Below are positions 16,576 to 25,766 of a DNA stretch of 64,000 bases, one piece after another. Position 1 is the first letter of the stretch; every line of letters begins with the position of its first letter. A program made the position numbers and the translations under genes. Under the pieces are notes generated by a model, which ran no database searches, was not told where the DNA came from, and saw only the letters and a program-made list of their open reading frames with translations. Source of the stretch: Nocardioides cavernaquae (GTDB taxonomy: Bacteria > Actinomycetota > Actinomycetes > Propionibacteriales > Nocardioidaceae); assembly GCF_003600895.1 (NCBI RefSeq), contig NZ_QYRP01000002.1:2356001-2420000 (forward strand). The letters run 5' to 3'.

Positions 16576-16640
16576 GGCGCGGCGATCCCACGCCGTGGCG
16601 CGATCGTCCTATGAGACGGCGATCACATCTTTCTACGTTT
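16576..16640 (+). promoter_or_regulatory. Tandem 21-bp direct-repeat promoter element A (mce operon)
   Basis: Two half-sites start exactly 21 bp apart: GGCGCGGCGATCCCA at 16576 and GGCGCGATCGTCCTA at 16597. A -10-like TTTCTAC follows at 16630-16636, 21 bp after the second half-site. The same arrangement occurs upstream of three other units (33440-33500, 35667-35728, 39692-39752). Direct repeats two helical turns apart next to the promoter are typical of AraC-family activators. The mce start codon is 44 bp after the box. Confidence 0.75.
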
Positions 16641-16680
16641 GAACAGCAGACCGCGAGGTCGGCGCAAACGGGATGGATCG

Positions 16681-17577
16681 ATGAACTCACCACTGGATGT
16701 CACCGCCGCTCGGCCCTCCGCCGAGCCGGGCCGGACGCACCGCAAGGAGGCTCGCCCGGGCCCTGAGGGCATGACGCCCGAGGCGCTCCAGCTGGCGCGC
16801 GAGGCAGTGCGCAACTCCCTGCCCTTCAAGACGTTCTCGACCTTCGGCGACTTCTACAGCTTCGTCGGCAAGGTCTTCGCGCAGATGTTCACCCGCCGGT
16901 TCCACTTCCGCGAGTTTGTCTCCCAGGCGTGGTTCATCACCACCGTGTCGTTCGGTCCGGCCCTGCTGGTCTCGATCCCGTTCTGCGTGGTGATCATCTT
17001 CCAGGTCAACCAGATCCTGATCCAGATCGGCGCGGTCGACCTCGCGGGAGCCGGCGCCGCCGTAGCCGTCGTACGCGAGATCGGTCCGATCGTCAGTGTT
17101 CTCGTCGTCGCCGGTGCCGGTGCGACCGCGATCTGCGCGGACCTGGGTTCGCGCAAGATCCGCGAGGAGATCGATGCGCTCGTGACCCTCGGCATCGACC
17201 CGATCTCGCGCCTGGTCGTGCCCCGGGTGGTGGCATCGACCCTGGTCGGGGTCGCGCTGAACGGCATGGTGACGATCGTCGGGCTGATCGGCGGGTACTT
17301 CTTCTCAGTCGTGCTCCAGGGCGCCACGCCGGGCCTCTATCTCGCGGACCTGACTCTCCTCGTCGGTCTTTCCGACTTCCTCGCTTCCGAGGCGAAAGCG
17401 GCCGTCTTCGGCCTCCTCGCCGGCCTGACCGCCTGCTACCTCGGGCTCAACGCCAAGGGCGGCCCCAAGGGCGTCGGGGAGGCCGTGAACCAGACCGTGG
17501 TCTTCGCGTTCATGCTTCTGTTCGCAGCCAACAGCGTGATCACGGCCGTCTTCCTTCAGCTCAAGCTGGGAGCCTGA
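16681..17577 (+). CDS. yrbEA: Mce permease YrbE, first subunit
   Basis: This 298-residue inner-membrane permease (MlaE family) is the first gene of the mce operon. It has about five to six helices and the cytosolic coupling motif REEIDALVTLGIDP, which contacts the ATPase in MlaE-type transporters. Its N-terminal 50 residues are polar and extended. ATG 16681 is used rather than TTG 16639, which has no ribosome site and would lie close to the mapped promoter element. With the next gene it forms the membrane channel for substrate delivered by MceA-F. One base separates its stop from the next ATG. Confidence 0.93.
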   Translation: MNSPLDVTAARPSAEPGRTHRKEARPGPEGMTPEALQLAREAVRNSLPFKTFSTFGDFYSFVGKVFAQMFTRRFHFREFVSQAWFITTVSFGPALLVSIPFCVVIIFQVNQILIQIGAVDLAGAGAAVAVVREIGPIVSVLVVAGAGATAICADLGSRKIREEIDALVTLGIDPISRLVVPRVVASTLVGVALNGMVTIVGLIGGYFFSVVLQGATPGLYLADLTLLVGLSDFLASEAKAAVFGLLAGLTACYLGLNAKGGPKGVGEAVNQTVVFAFMLLFAANSVITAVFLQLKLGA

Positions 17578-17578
17578 C

Positions 17579-18427
17579 ATGGCCACGATCAACCGCGTCG
17601 GAGCGCAGCTCCGCCGGCACCTGGTGACGAAGCGGATCGAGTCCCTTCGTGGCGTCGGCGACCAGCTGAGCTTCCACGGCAGTGCGTACGCACATGCGCC
17701 GCGGGCCATCAGGCACTACCCGAGGGAGGTCCTGCGCCTTCTCGCTGAGGTCTCGATGGGCTCCGGTGCCCTTGCGCTGATCGGCGGGACGGTCATGGTG
17801 ATCGGCTTCCTCACCGCTGCCTCAGGCATCGAGGTCGGGCTGCAGGCCTACACCTCCTTCGACAACATCGGCGTCTCGACGCTGGCCGGCTTCTTCTCCG
17901 CCTACTTCAACACCCGCGAGGTCGCTCCGATCATCGCCAGCATCGCGCTGACTGCCACCGTGGGAGCCGGATTCACGGCCCAGATCGGAGCCATGCGGGT
18001 CAGCGAGGAGATCGACGCCCTCGAGGTGATGGCGGTGCCGCCCGTTCCCTACCTGGTGACCACGCGCATCATCGCCGGTCTCATCGCGGTCGTCCCGCTC
18101 TTCGCGATCGCCGTGATGCTCTGCTGGCTCGCGACGTACCTGGTGGTGGTCGTCGGCTACGACCAGGCCCCGGGCACCTACCAGCACTACTTCGAGACGT
18201 TCCTGATCCCCGGCGATCTCTTCCTCGCAATCGTGAAGGTGGTCCTGATGGCGCTCGTGATCGTGTCGATCTGCTGCTACCACGGATTCCGGGCGTCGGG
18301 AGGCCCGGCAGGAGTCGGCAAGGCGGTGGGTACGGCGGTGCGCTCGGCCCTCATCTGCACGATGTTCATCGACCTGATCTTCGCCATCGCCATCTGGGGT
18401 GGCCCGTCCGTCCACATCGCGGGGTGA
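17579..18427 (+). CDS. yrbEB: Mce permease YrbE, second subunit
   Basis: A 282-residue MlaE-family permease, paralogous to the preceding gene. The coupling motif SEEIDALEVMAVPPVPYLV is present, and the helices match the YrbEB pattern. Heterodimers of YrbEA and YrbEB are known to form the core of Mce importers for lipids and sterols in actinobacteria. It starts one base after the first permease and is followed by MceA after 7 bp. Confidence 0.93.
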   Translation: MATINRVGAQLRRHLVTKRIESLRGVGDQLSFHGSAYAHAPRAIRHYPREVLRLLAEVSMGSGALALIGGTVMVIGFLTAASGIEVGLQAYTSFDNIGVSTLAGFFSAYFNTREVAPIIASIALTATVGAGFTAQIGAMRVSEEIDALEVMAVPPVPYLVTTRIIAGLIAVVPLFAIAVMLCWLATYLVVVVGYDQAPGTYQHYFETFLIPGDLFLAIVKVVLMALVIVSICCYHGFRASGGPAGVGKAVGTAVRSALICTMFIDLIFAIAIWGGPSVHIAG

Positions 18428-18434
18428 GCCGGCC

Positions 18435-19613
18435 ATGATCGAGTCACCACACCGCATCGACCGCCAGGTGCTCTACGGGCTGCTCTTCCTCGCCCTGGTC
18501 GCCGCTCTCATAGCCGGCACCATCGCGAAGTACCGCGGCGTCTTCGAGGACAACGTCGCGGTCGTTCTGGAGGCAGACCGTGCTGGTCTCACGCTCGCGA
18601 AGGGCGCGCCGATCAAGCTCCGCGGCGTCGAGATCGGCCACGTGGGCAGCGTCGACACCGACGGGAAGTCCGTGCGGATCGGGCTCAAGATCGACTCCGA
18701 GAGTGTCGGCGACGTCCCTGCGGATGTGACCGCGCAGATCGTGCCGCCGACGGCGTTCGGCGCGAAGTACGTGCAGCTGACCGCAGCAGGCCCGAGCAGC
18801 GATCCGCGGATCGCGGCCGGAGACGTCATCCCGGCAACCCGGGTGACCGTCGAGGTCAACGAGGTGTTCGACAACCTCAGCGAAGTCCTCGACGTGGCCC
18901 GCCCGGCGCAGGTCAATGCAGCGCTCACTGCTGTGGCCGGCGCGGTCGACGAGCGCGGTGAGCTTCTCGGCGACCTGATCAGCCGGACCGATGCCTATCT
19001 CACCGGCTTCAACCCGGCCCTCACGACGATGAGCAAGGACCTGGCCCTGGCCGACGACGTCCTCGATGTGTACGCCGCGGCCCGGCCGGCGCTCGTCGGC
19101 ACCCTCGACCACGCGGCTGACCTCTCCGACACCGCCGTCCGCCGACAGGCATCGCTGCGCGCCTTCATGCTCAGCCTCGGTGCGTTCAGTGACCGGACCG
19201 ACATGTTGTTACGCAGCTCGCAGGACGGGATCTTCACCTCGCTCACGCTGATCGAGCCGGTCGGCCGCACGGTTGCGCGGTACTCACCCGAGCTCCCGTG
19301 CATCATCCTCGGCCTCGCCACGCTCAACGCTGCGCTCGAGCCCGCAGTCGGTGGCGTCAGGCCCGGTCTCACGACGGCAACCCGGATCGTGCCGGGCCGG
19401 CCGGCTTACGTCCCCGGCAAGAACCTGCCGCTGGTCGGCGACGATCGCGGGCCGTTCTGCTTCGGGCTGCCGTTCGTCACGCCCGCCGAGTCCGAGCAGC
19501 CGCCGCCGGTCCTGCACACCGGCGCCAACCCGTACGCCGGGTCCCCGTCGACGCCACAGCGGGCGACTCTCGACACCTTGTTCGGGCTCGGGGGAGGGGC
19601 GAACCAGCCATGA
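18435..19613 (+). CDS. mceA: Mce protein A (MlaD-domain, substrate-binding tube subunit)
   Basis: This 392-residue protein has one N-terminal membrane helix (about residues 12-32), then the MlaD/Mce domain (VVLEADRAGLTLAKGAPIKLRGVEIGHV...VPPTAFGAKYVQL) and a long helical segment. Mce proteins form a hexameric tube across the periplasm that guides lipids to the YrbE channel. ATG 18435 is used; the earlier in-frame start at 18399 overlaps the permease gene without a ribosome site. It overlaps MceB by 4 bp (ATGA). Confidence 0.92.
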   Translation: MIESPHRIDRQVLYGLLFLALVAALIAGTIAKYRGVFEDNVAVVLEADRAGLTLAKGAPIKLRGVEIGHVGSVDTDGKSVRIGLKIDSESVGDVPADVTAQIVPPTAFGAKYVQLTAAGPSSDPRIAAGDVIPATRVTVEVNEVFDNLSEVLDVARPAQVNAALTAVAGAVDERGELLGDLISRTDAYLTGFNPALTTMSKDLALADDVLDVYAAARPALVGTLDHAADLSDTAVRRQASLRAFMLSLGAFSDRTDMLLRSSQDGIFTSLTLIEPVGRTVARYSPELPCIILGLATLNAALEPAVGGVRPGLTTATRIVPGRPAYVPGKNLPLVGDDRGPFCFGLPFVTPAESEQPPPVLHTGANPYAGSPSTPQRATLDTLFGLGGGANQP

Positions 19614-20635
19614 AGCTGAGTGTCGAGCGCAGGCGCCAACGCGCGGACCTGATCAAGCTGGTCACCTTCCTGGTGCTGGCCGCAGTGGTCACGCTCTGGG
19701 TCGCGGCGGTGACGGCGGCGTATAGGCCGGGGGACCGCGAGACCTACTCGGCCGTCTTCGACGACGTCTCCGGCCTCGCCGCGGGTGACGCGGTTCGGAT
19801 CTCGGGTGTCGACGTGGGCAAGGTCGAGTCGATCGATGTCCAGGACGACGGCTCCGTTCTGGTGACCGTCCAGGTGCGACGCGACCAGGAGCTGACGACC
19901 GCGACGCGGGCTGCCATCCAGTACCGCAACCTCACCGGTGACCGCATCGTGCAGCTCAGCCAGGGTCGACCCGGAGCCCCCCGGCTCGCCGCTGGTGGCA
20001 CGATCCCGATCGGCCAGACGGCTGCAGCCCTCGACCTCGACACGCTGCTCAACGGCTTCCGTCCGCTCTTCGCGGGCCTGGTGCCCTCCGAGATCAACGA
20101 GCTGTCGGGACAGCTGATCGGGGTGCTGCAGGGCCAGCGCGCAGCGGTGGCGAACCTTGTCTCACACGTTGCCCGGTTCACCACGACCATCGGCAACCGA
20201 GAGCAGCTGATCGGCCAGGTCGTCCGCAACCTCAACAGCGTCCTCGGCGCCGTCGACGAGCGCTCGGGAGCCCTGAGCGACCTCATCGTCCAGATGGACG
20301 CACTGCTCACCGGTCTCGAGCGGCAGGACACGCGGCTCCTCGACGCAGCCTCGAGCATCGACGTCTTCGCCCGCCAGGCGACAGGGCTCCTGAAGGACGC
20401 CCGGGGCGACATGCGCACCGACCTCAGCTCACTCACAGTGGCTGCGCGCGGGGTGAACCGACAGGCGACCACGTTCCAGGAGGTGCTGACCAACTTGCCG
20501 AAGCACTACCGCGCCATGCAGGAGGTCACGTCCTACGGCAACTTCTTCAACTTCTTCATGTGTGGCGTGCGGATCCAGACCGACCTCGGTACGAGCCCGT
20601 GGATCAGCTCCGACGCCGCGAGGTGCGGGCGATGA
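19610..20635 (+). CDS. mceB: Mce protein B
   Basis: A 341-residue Mce subunit with an N-terminal membrane helix (LIKLVTFLVLAAVVTLWVAA) and an MlaD domain (FDDVSGLAAGDAVRISGVDVGKV ... YRNLTGDRIVQL), followed by coiled-coil-like helices. ATG 19610 overlaps the MceA stop as ATGA. The frame above belongs to an out-of-frame reading of MceA. It is expected to contribute one strand of the hexameric tube. Confidence 0.92.
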   Translation: MKLSVERRRQRADLIKLVTFLVLAAVVTLWVAAVTAAYRPGDRETYSAVFDDVSGLAAGDAVRISGVDVGKVESIDVQDDGSVLVTVQVRRDQELTTATRAAIQYRNLTGDRIVQLSQGRPGAPRLAAGGTIPIGQTAAALDLDTLLNGFRPLFAGLVPSEINELSGQLIGVLQGQRAAVANLVSHVARFTTTIGNREQLIGQVVRNLNSVLGAVDERSGALSDLIVQMDALLTGLERQDTRLLDAASSIDVFARQATGLLKDARGDMRTDLSSLTVAARGVNRQATTFQEVLTNLPKHYRAMQEVTSYGNFFNFFMCGVRIQTDLGTSPWISSDAARCGR

Positions 20636-21621
20636 GGACCGTCACTCCCGACCGGCTGGCCGTCCGCGGGATCATCGGGACGATCGTGATGGCTGTGGTC
20701 GTCTTGGCCGCGCTCAATATCAACCGGCTCCCGCTGATCGGCAGCAACGACGTCCTTCATGTCCAGTTCGCCGAGGCTGGCGGGCTCCGCGGCGGGGACG
20801 ACGTGCTGATCTCGGGCGCCAAGGTCGGCAAGGTCCGCGACGTCCGGCTCGACGGAGTGCATGTCGTCGCCGACATCGTCATGTCGGATCGCGACGTGGA
20901 GCTCGGCGACCTGACCGAGGCACGGATCGTCACGGTGACCCTGCTCGGGAGGGCGGCGATCGAGCTCGAACCACGTGGCTCCGGTGCGCTGAAGGTGGGC
21001 GAGACCATCCCGCCGGCGCGCACGTCCTCGCCGTACAACCTGACCAGCACGCTGGGTGAGCTGTCCGACACCTCGGCCGGGATCGACAAGGGCCAGCTCG
21101 CGCGCGCCCTCCAGGAAGCGTCGTCGACCCTGAGCACCGCCAGCCCGGACCTCGGGCCTGCGCTCGACGGCATCACGGCCCTGTCGTCGGCGGTGTCCGC
21201 GAACGACGACGAGCTCCGGTCGCTGGTCGATCGGGCAGACCGGGTGACCGGAGTCCTGGCCGGGCGCGACCAGGAGATCGCCTCGCTCCTCGGCGCGGGC
21301 AGGTCCCTGCTGTCGGAGCTCGATGCCCGCCAGGACACGGTGATCAGCCTGCTCCACAGCGCCCGCAGTCTTGCGACGCAGCTGCGGCTCACGCTCAAGG
21401 ACACCGACGACGTGATCGGCCCTGCGCTCGACGAGCTCGATCAGGTCGTCGCCCTGCTCAACAAGAACCGAAAGAACCTCCAGGACAGCATCACCGGACT
21501 GCGGAACTACGCCACGTCGATCAGCGAGGCGCTGGCGAGCGGGCCCTGGTTCGACATCTACATCCAGAACCTCACGTCACCGGCCTCCATGGCCCCGATC
21601 CTGTCAGGGATGATCCCGTGA
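20632..21621 (+). CDS. mceC: Mce protein C
   Basis: This 329-residue Mce subunit has an N-terminal membrane helix (IIGTIVMAVVVLAALNI), an MlaD domain (FAEAGGLRGGDDVLISGAKVGKV) and a helical C-terminal part rich in Leu/Ala/Asp repeats. ATG 20632 overlaps the MceB stop by four bases. It is somewhat shorter than many mycobacterial MceC proteins, which carry Pro-rich tails, but the domains are complete. Confidence 0.91.
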   Translation: MRTVTPDRLAVRGIIGTIVMAVVVLAALNINRLPLIGSNDVLHVQFAEAGGLRGGDDVLISGAKVGKVRDVRLDGVHVVADIVMSDRDVELGDLTEARIVTVTLLGRAAIELEPRGSGALKVGETIPPARTSSPYNLTSTLGELSDTSAGIDKGQLARALQEASSTLSTASPDLGPALDGITALSSAVSANDDELRSLVDRADRVTGVLAGRDQEIASLLGAGRSLLSELDARQDTVISLLHSARSLATQLRLTLKDTDDVIGPALDELDQVVALLNKNRKNLQDSITGLRNYATSISEALASGPWFDIYIQNLTSPASMAPILSGMIP

Positions 21622-22727
21622 AGGCCCAGATCGGCTCCGCCCGGCCCGGCATCCCGAAGCCCGACCCCTGGCGGCCCGGCCGCGGAACCGTCGCCGCACT
21701 CATCGCCCTCATCCTCGGGGTGGCCGGGTTCGTGTGGCTCGGCGAGCGTGGCCAGACGATCCACGCCCGCTTCGTCAGTGCCGAGGGTCTCCACGTGAAC
21801 GACGACGTGAAGGTGCTCGGCGTCTCTGTCGGCAAGATCTCGGGGATCGACAACGAGGGCGGCTCAGTGCTCGTCACCATGACCGTTGACTCCGGTCAGC
21901 CGATCCCGGCTTCGGCCCGTGCGGCGATCGTGTCACCCAGCCTGGTCAGCGGTCGTTTCGTCCAGCTCGCTCCGGTGTGGTCCGGGGGAGACCGCCTCGA
22001 GGACGGCGCGACGATCGGGATCGAGCACACCGTGGTGCCGGTGACCTTCGACGAGGTCAAGCAGCAGCTCACCGACCTCGCCACCTCGCTCGGGCCGGTG
22101 GGGGGCCGGGGCGGTGGCGCGCTTGCGGAGACGATCGCTGCGCTCGACCGCAGCCTTCGGGATGGCAACTCCGGCCGTCTCCGAGCCGCGATCGCCGAGC
22201 TGCGCGGCGCCGCCGCAGCACTGTCAGACGGCGGCTCCGACCTCTTCGGCACCATCGAGAACCTCAACAAGTTCACCCGCAACCTCGCCTTGAACGACGC
22301 CGCCGTCCGGGGCTTCACCCAGGAGCTCGACGCAGTCGGCACGGTGCTGGCCGACAACCGGACCACCCTCGTGGGAGCGGTGCGCGACCTGGCCGATGTG
22401 CTCGGCGTGACCCAGGCCTACCTCAAGCGTCACTCAGGGAACCTCACGGGCACGGTGAAGGAGCTCAACCTCCTGTCCGCCGCAATGGCGGACCGCTCCA
22501 ACGAGCTGGCCGGGGTCCTGCACGTGGCTCCTCACGCGCTCAGCAACCTGACGAACGCGGTGGAGAACAAGGCGCTCACGGCCCGTCCGAGCACCACCGG
22601 CTTCGACAGCGTCGCGCAGCTGCTCTGCGGTGCGATCCTCGGGGTCGGCGGGACCAGCAAGCAGTGCTCAGGCGCCCTTGCACCGCTCCTCGACCTGCTC
22701 GGCCTGCAGCCGGGAGGCGCGCGATGA
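21618..22727 (+). CDS. mceD: Mce protein D
   Basis: A 369-residue Mce subunit that starts with GTG in a GTGA overlap with MceC. It has an N-terminal membrane helix (GTVAALIALILGVAGFVWL), the MlaD domain (FVSAEGLHVNDDVKVLGVSVGKI ... IVSPSLVSGRFVQL) and a long helical part. Two cysteines in the C-terminal segment (QLLCGAILG, KQCSG) are in the place where MceD/C proteins often have a disulfide. It is the fourth of six tube-forming subunits. Confidence 0.91.
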   Translation: MKAQIGSARPGIPKPDPWRPGRGTVAALIALILGVAGFVWLGERGQTIHARFVSAEGLHVNDDVKVLGVSVGKISGIDNEGGSVLVTMTVDSGQPIPASARAAIVSPSLVSGRFVQLAPVWSGGDRLEDGATIGIEHTVVPVTFDEVKQQLTDLATSLGPVGGRGGGALAETIAALDRSLRDGNSGRLRAAIAELRGAAAALSDGGSDLFGTIENLNKFTRNLALNDAAVRGFTQELDAVGTVLADNRTTLVGAVRDLADVLGVTQAYLKRHSGNLTGTVKELNLLSAAMADRSNELAGVLHVAPHALSNLTNAVENKALTARPSTTGFDSVAQLLCGAILGVGGTSKQCSGALAPLLDLLGLQPGGAR

Positions 22728-23953
22728 GAAAGGCCCTCGCCCTGTTCTGCGGCATCGCGCTGTTCTCCACCTCGGCCTGTGCGCTCCAGCCCAACGACAA
22801 CACGCTGCCCGGCCAGACGGCGGTCGGCGACGACGGCTACAGCGTCACGGTCCACTTCGGCCAGATCGAGAACCTCGTGCCCAACTCGACGGTCCAGAAG
22901 GACAACGTCGTCATCGGGACGGTCGCCTCGATCGACACCCGGGACTGGGAGGCGATCGTGCACCTCCGCCTGCTGGACGACGTGCCGCTGCCGGCCGACG
23001 CGGTGTTCTCCATCGGGCAGAAGACCCTCCTCGGCGCGCAGTACGTCGAGGTGTCCGCGCCGCCCGCGCCTGGTGCCGAGCTCCTCGCCGAGAACGCCGT
23101 CGTGCCCGCTTCGCAGACCGGCACCTACCCGGCCACGGAGCAGGTGCTCGGTGCGGTTGCCCTCCTCCTCAACAACGGTGGACTCTCGCAGATCAGCACG
23201 ATCACGGGCCAGTTCGCGACCGCACTGCACGAGCGGGTCCCGAACACGAGGAACCTGATCCGCCACGCCAACGACCTGCTCGCAGTGCTCGACGACAACC
23301 GGGGGGAGATCGTTGCGGCCCTGGAGTCGCTCGACTCCTTCAGCGCGGGCCTGCGCGAGGACCAGGACCGGATCGCGAGCGCCATCAGCCGCATCGCTCC
23401 CGGACTGCGAACGCTGGAGGAGGAGCGCAACCGCCTGATCGGCGCGGTCAGCCAGGCTGCGCGCACGAGCGACCGGGCAGTCGGGGTGATCCGGGCCAGC
23501 GGCCCGGCACTGCTGGCCAACCTGGACTCCCTCGGACCGATCCTCAGCAACCTCGGTGAGGCCAGCGAGACCTTGCCGGAGGCCCTCAAGATCGGGTTCA
23601 CCCTGCCGTGGCCGGCCCTGACGACCCGCAACGGGATCAAGGGGGACTACATGAACCTCTTCACCACGCTCGACCTGCGCGGAGCCAGCCTCGCCGGGTC
23701 CTGGCTGTCCGGCCTCCCGTCGGTGCTGCCGCCGGCGCTCCAGGCGGGTAACCCCTTGCAGGACCCGCTGTCGATCCTGAACGAAACCACCTCCGGGCTC
23801 AAGCTCCCGGGTGGGCTCGATGCCGGGGTGCAGCAGCTGCTGAACCCGCTCCTCGGTGCCCCGGCGCCCGCGCCGTCGTCCGGCCCCGCGCCCGGCCAGC
23901 CGAAGCCCGCTCCCACGAGTGGCTGCCTGCTCGCCCTGTTGGGAGCCTGCTGA
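22724..23953 (+). CDS. mceE: Mce lipoprotein E
   Basis: This 409-residue subunit has a lipoprotein-like signal with Cys19 in LFSTSAC as the probable lipidation site; Thr at -3 is atypical for a lipobox, so processing should be checked. The MlaD domain follows (FGQIENLVPNSTVQKDNVVIGTV). The C-terminal tail is Pro/Ala-rich and ends with a CLLALLGAC motif. In Mce systems the E subunit (LprK-like) is the lipoprotein member. It overlaps MceD by ATGA and MceF by one base. Confidence 0.91.
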   Translation: MRKALALFCGIALFSTSACALQPNDNTLPGQTAVGDDGYSVTVHFGQIENLVPNSTVQKDNVVIGTVASIDTRDWEAIVHLRLLDDVPLPADAVFSIGQKTLLGAQYVEVSAPPAPGAELLAENAVVPASQTGTYPATEQVLGAVALLLNNGGLSQISTITGQFATALHERVPNTRNLIRHANDLLAVLDDNRGEIVAALESLDSFSAGLREDQDRIASAISRIAPGLRTLEEERNRLIGAVSQAARTSDRAVGVIRASGPALLANLDSLGPILSNLGEASETLPEALKIGFTLPWPALTTRNGIKGDYMNLFTTLDLRGASLAGSWLSGLPSVLPPALQAGNPLQDPLSILNETTSGLKLPGGLDAGVQQLLNPLLGAPAPAPSSGPAPGQPKPAPTSGCLLALLGAC

Positions 23954-25284
23954 TGTTGCTCTCTGCCCTGATCAAGCGACAGCTGCGGATCTTCCTCGTG
24001 ATCGCGCTGGTCGCACTCGGCCTGACCTTCTTCCTCTACGCCAAGGTGCAGACGATGGTCGGCGTCGGTGTCTTCGACGCGACCGTCGACTTCGAGGACG
24101 CCAGCGGGCTCTATCCGACTGCACTTGTCACCTACCGCGGCGTGGAGGTCGGCAAGGTCGCGAGGCTCGAGGTGAGTGACGACGGAGCGACAGCGACGTT
24201 GCGCATCGACAGCGATGCCGACGTCCCGGCTGACGCGCGTGCCGAGCTGCACAGCACCTCCGCGATCGGCGAGCAGTACGTCGACCTCGTGGCCGCCGAC
24301 GGGGACGGGCCGTTCCTGACCGACGGCTCGGAGATCGTCCGCGAGCGGGCCATCGCCATGCCTCAGATCACCCCGGTCCTTGACTCGGTCAACCGCTTGT
24401 TGGCATCTGTCCCACGCGACCAGACGAGCCGGGTGCTGAACGAGGTCGGCGAGGGACTCGGCGGAGCCGGACCGGACCTCGGCAAGGTCATCGACGCCTC
24501 CAGCCGGCTGGTCACCGAGGCGCAGGCGCACCTCGACGCGACCACCTCACTGGTGGCTGCGCTGCAGCCGGTCCTCGCCACACAGAAGGAGCTCGGACCG
24601 ACCACGCGGCACTACGCGAGGAGCCTCGAGTCGCTGACGGGCGCCCTGGCGGCCGATGACACCGCCGCCCTGCGTGCCCTGCTGCGCACCGGCCCGGGCG
24701 GCCTCGATGCCCTGACCCGGACGGTGACCGAGCTGCAGCCGACGCTTCCGATGCTGCTCGACAACCTGACCACCAGTGCGCAGGTGCTGAACACGTACCT
24801 CCCCGGCCTTCGCCAGCTTCTCGTCGTCTATCCCGCGACCATCGCGAACCTCCAGGGGATGGCCAACCCGCACGCGAACTCCGGGGACGCGCAGTACGAC
24901 CTGAGGGCGGCACTCGGTCCTCCGGGGAGCTGTTCCTCCGGCTACCTGCCGCGCAACCAGCGACGTTCGCCGAGCGACACGACGTACCGCGAGGTGGATC
25001 CGCAAGCGCACTGCAAGATCCCGGCCGACGACCCGATCGCGGTCCGCGGTGCCCGGAACCTCCCGTGCCCGACCTCGGCGCGGCGGGGTGCGCTGCCGGA
25101 GGACTGCGGGCTCACCTTCCGGTCGGGCCGTTGGCCCGGCTCAAGCGGATCGGTGGCGTACGACCTCGCCGTCGGCAGGTCCACCGACACACCCCGGACC
25201 GATCCGGAACAGAACGATCCAGAGCTGAAGAATGGAGAAGACCTGTGGAAGATCCTGGTACTCGCACCGTTGACGGTGCGGTGA
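23953..25284 (+). CDS. mceF: Mce protein F
   Basis: A 443-residue Mce subunit with an N-terminal membrane helix (RIFLVIALVALGLTFFLYA), an MlaD domain (FEDASGLYPTALVTYRGVEVGKVARL ... HSTSAIGEQYVDL) and a long helical region. The C-terminal part contains four cysteines (PPGSCSSGYL, AHCKIP, NLPCPT, PEDCGL) like other MceF proteins, and likely forms disulfides outside the membrane. It shares one base with the MceE stop. Its end overlaps the chosen start of the next gene by 40 bp. Confidence 0.91.
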   Translation: MLLSALIKRQLRIFLVIALVALGLTFFLYAKVQTMVGVGVFDATVDFEDASGLYPTALVTYRGVEVGKVARLEVSDDGATATLRIDSDADVPADARAELHSTSAIGEQYVDLVAADGDGPFLTDGSEIVRERAIAMPQITPVLDSVNRLLASVPRDQTSRVLNEVGEGLGGAGPDLGKVIDASSRLVTEAQAHLDATTSLVAALQPVLATQKELGPTTRHYARSLESLTGALAADDTAALRALLRTGPGGLDALTRTVTELQPTLPMLLDNLTTSAQVLNTYLPGLRQLLVVYPATIANLQGMANPHANSGDAQYDLRAALGPPGSCSSGYLPRNQRRSPSDTTYREVDPQAHCKIPADDPIAVRGARNLPCPTSARRGALPEDCGLTFRSGRWPGSSGSVAYDLAVGRSTDTPRTDPEQNDPELKNGEDLWKILVLAPLTVR

Positions 25285-25766
25285 AGGAGCGTCTGTCCGG
25301 GCAGGTCGTTGCCGCGGTCGTGGTCGCGCTCGCCCTGGTGGCGTTGGCGGCGCAGCAGTTCCTCTCCTGGCGTGACGAGCGCCAACGCACCGCGGATGGA
25401 AGCGACGCCACCGCAGCCGCGGCTGCCGAGGTCGTCGGCCTGATCGGCATCAGCAGCGCCACCTCCGGCGACGACATCGACGCGCTGCTCGACGGAGCCA
25501 CCGCCGACTTCCGCTCAGATCTCGCCGACCAGGCCAAGCGACTGCGTGAGGAGCTCGCCAGGAACAAGGTGAGCGCCACGGGCAAGGTGGTCTCGACCGG
25601 CATCGTGAAGCTCGAGGACGGCAAGGCGACGGTCATCGTGGCGGCGACGGGCACGGTGACCAACAAGAAGGCTGTGGAACCGGAGCCGCGCAACTACCGG
25701 CTCCGGGTCGACCTGGTGGAGACGCGTGGCCGCTGGCTGGTCTCCGGATTGGAGTTCGTGGCATGA
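25245..25766 (+). CDS. Mce-associated membrane protein 1
   Basis: This 173-residue protein has one membrane helix (QVVAAVVVALALVALAAQQFL) and an extracytoplasmic domain of the Mas/Mam type found after MceF in actinobacterial mce operons; these are thought to stabilise the complex. I use GTG 25245, which has GGAGAAG seven bases upstream; GTG 25281, with a GTGA overlap with the MceF stop, is the alternative and has no ribosome site. Either start keeps the membrane helix. Confidence 0.8.
   Translation: MEDPGTRTVDGAVKERLSGQVVAAVVVALALVALAAQQFLSWRDERQRTADGSDATAAAAAEVVGLIGISSATSGDDIDALLDGATADFRSDLADQAKRLREELARNKVSATGKVVSTGIVKLEDGKATVIVAATGTVTNKKAVEPEPRNYRLRVDLVETRGRWLVSGLEFVA

Noticed and set aside
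16639..16680. TTG start for the first YrbE gene
   Set aside because: It lies within or beside the -10-like box of element A with no ribosome site; ATG 16681 fits family length.
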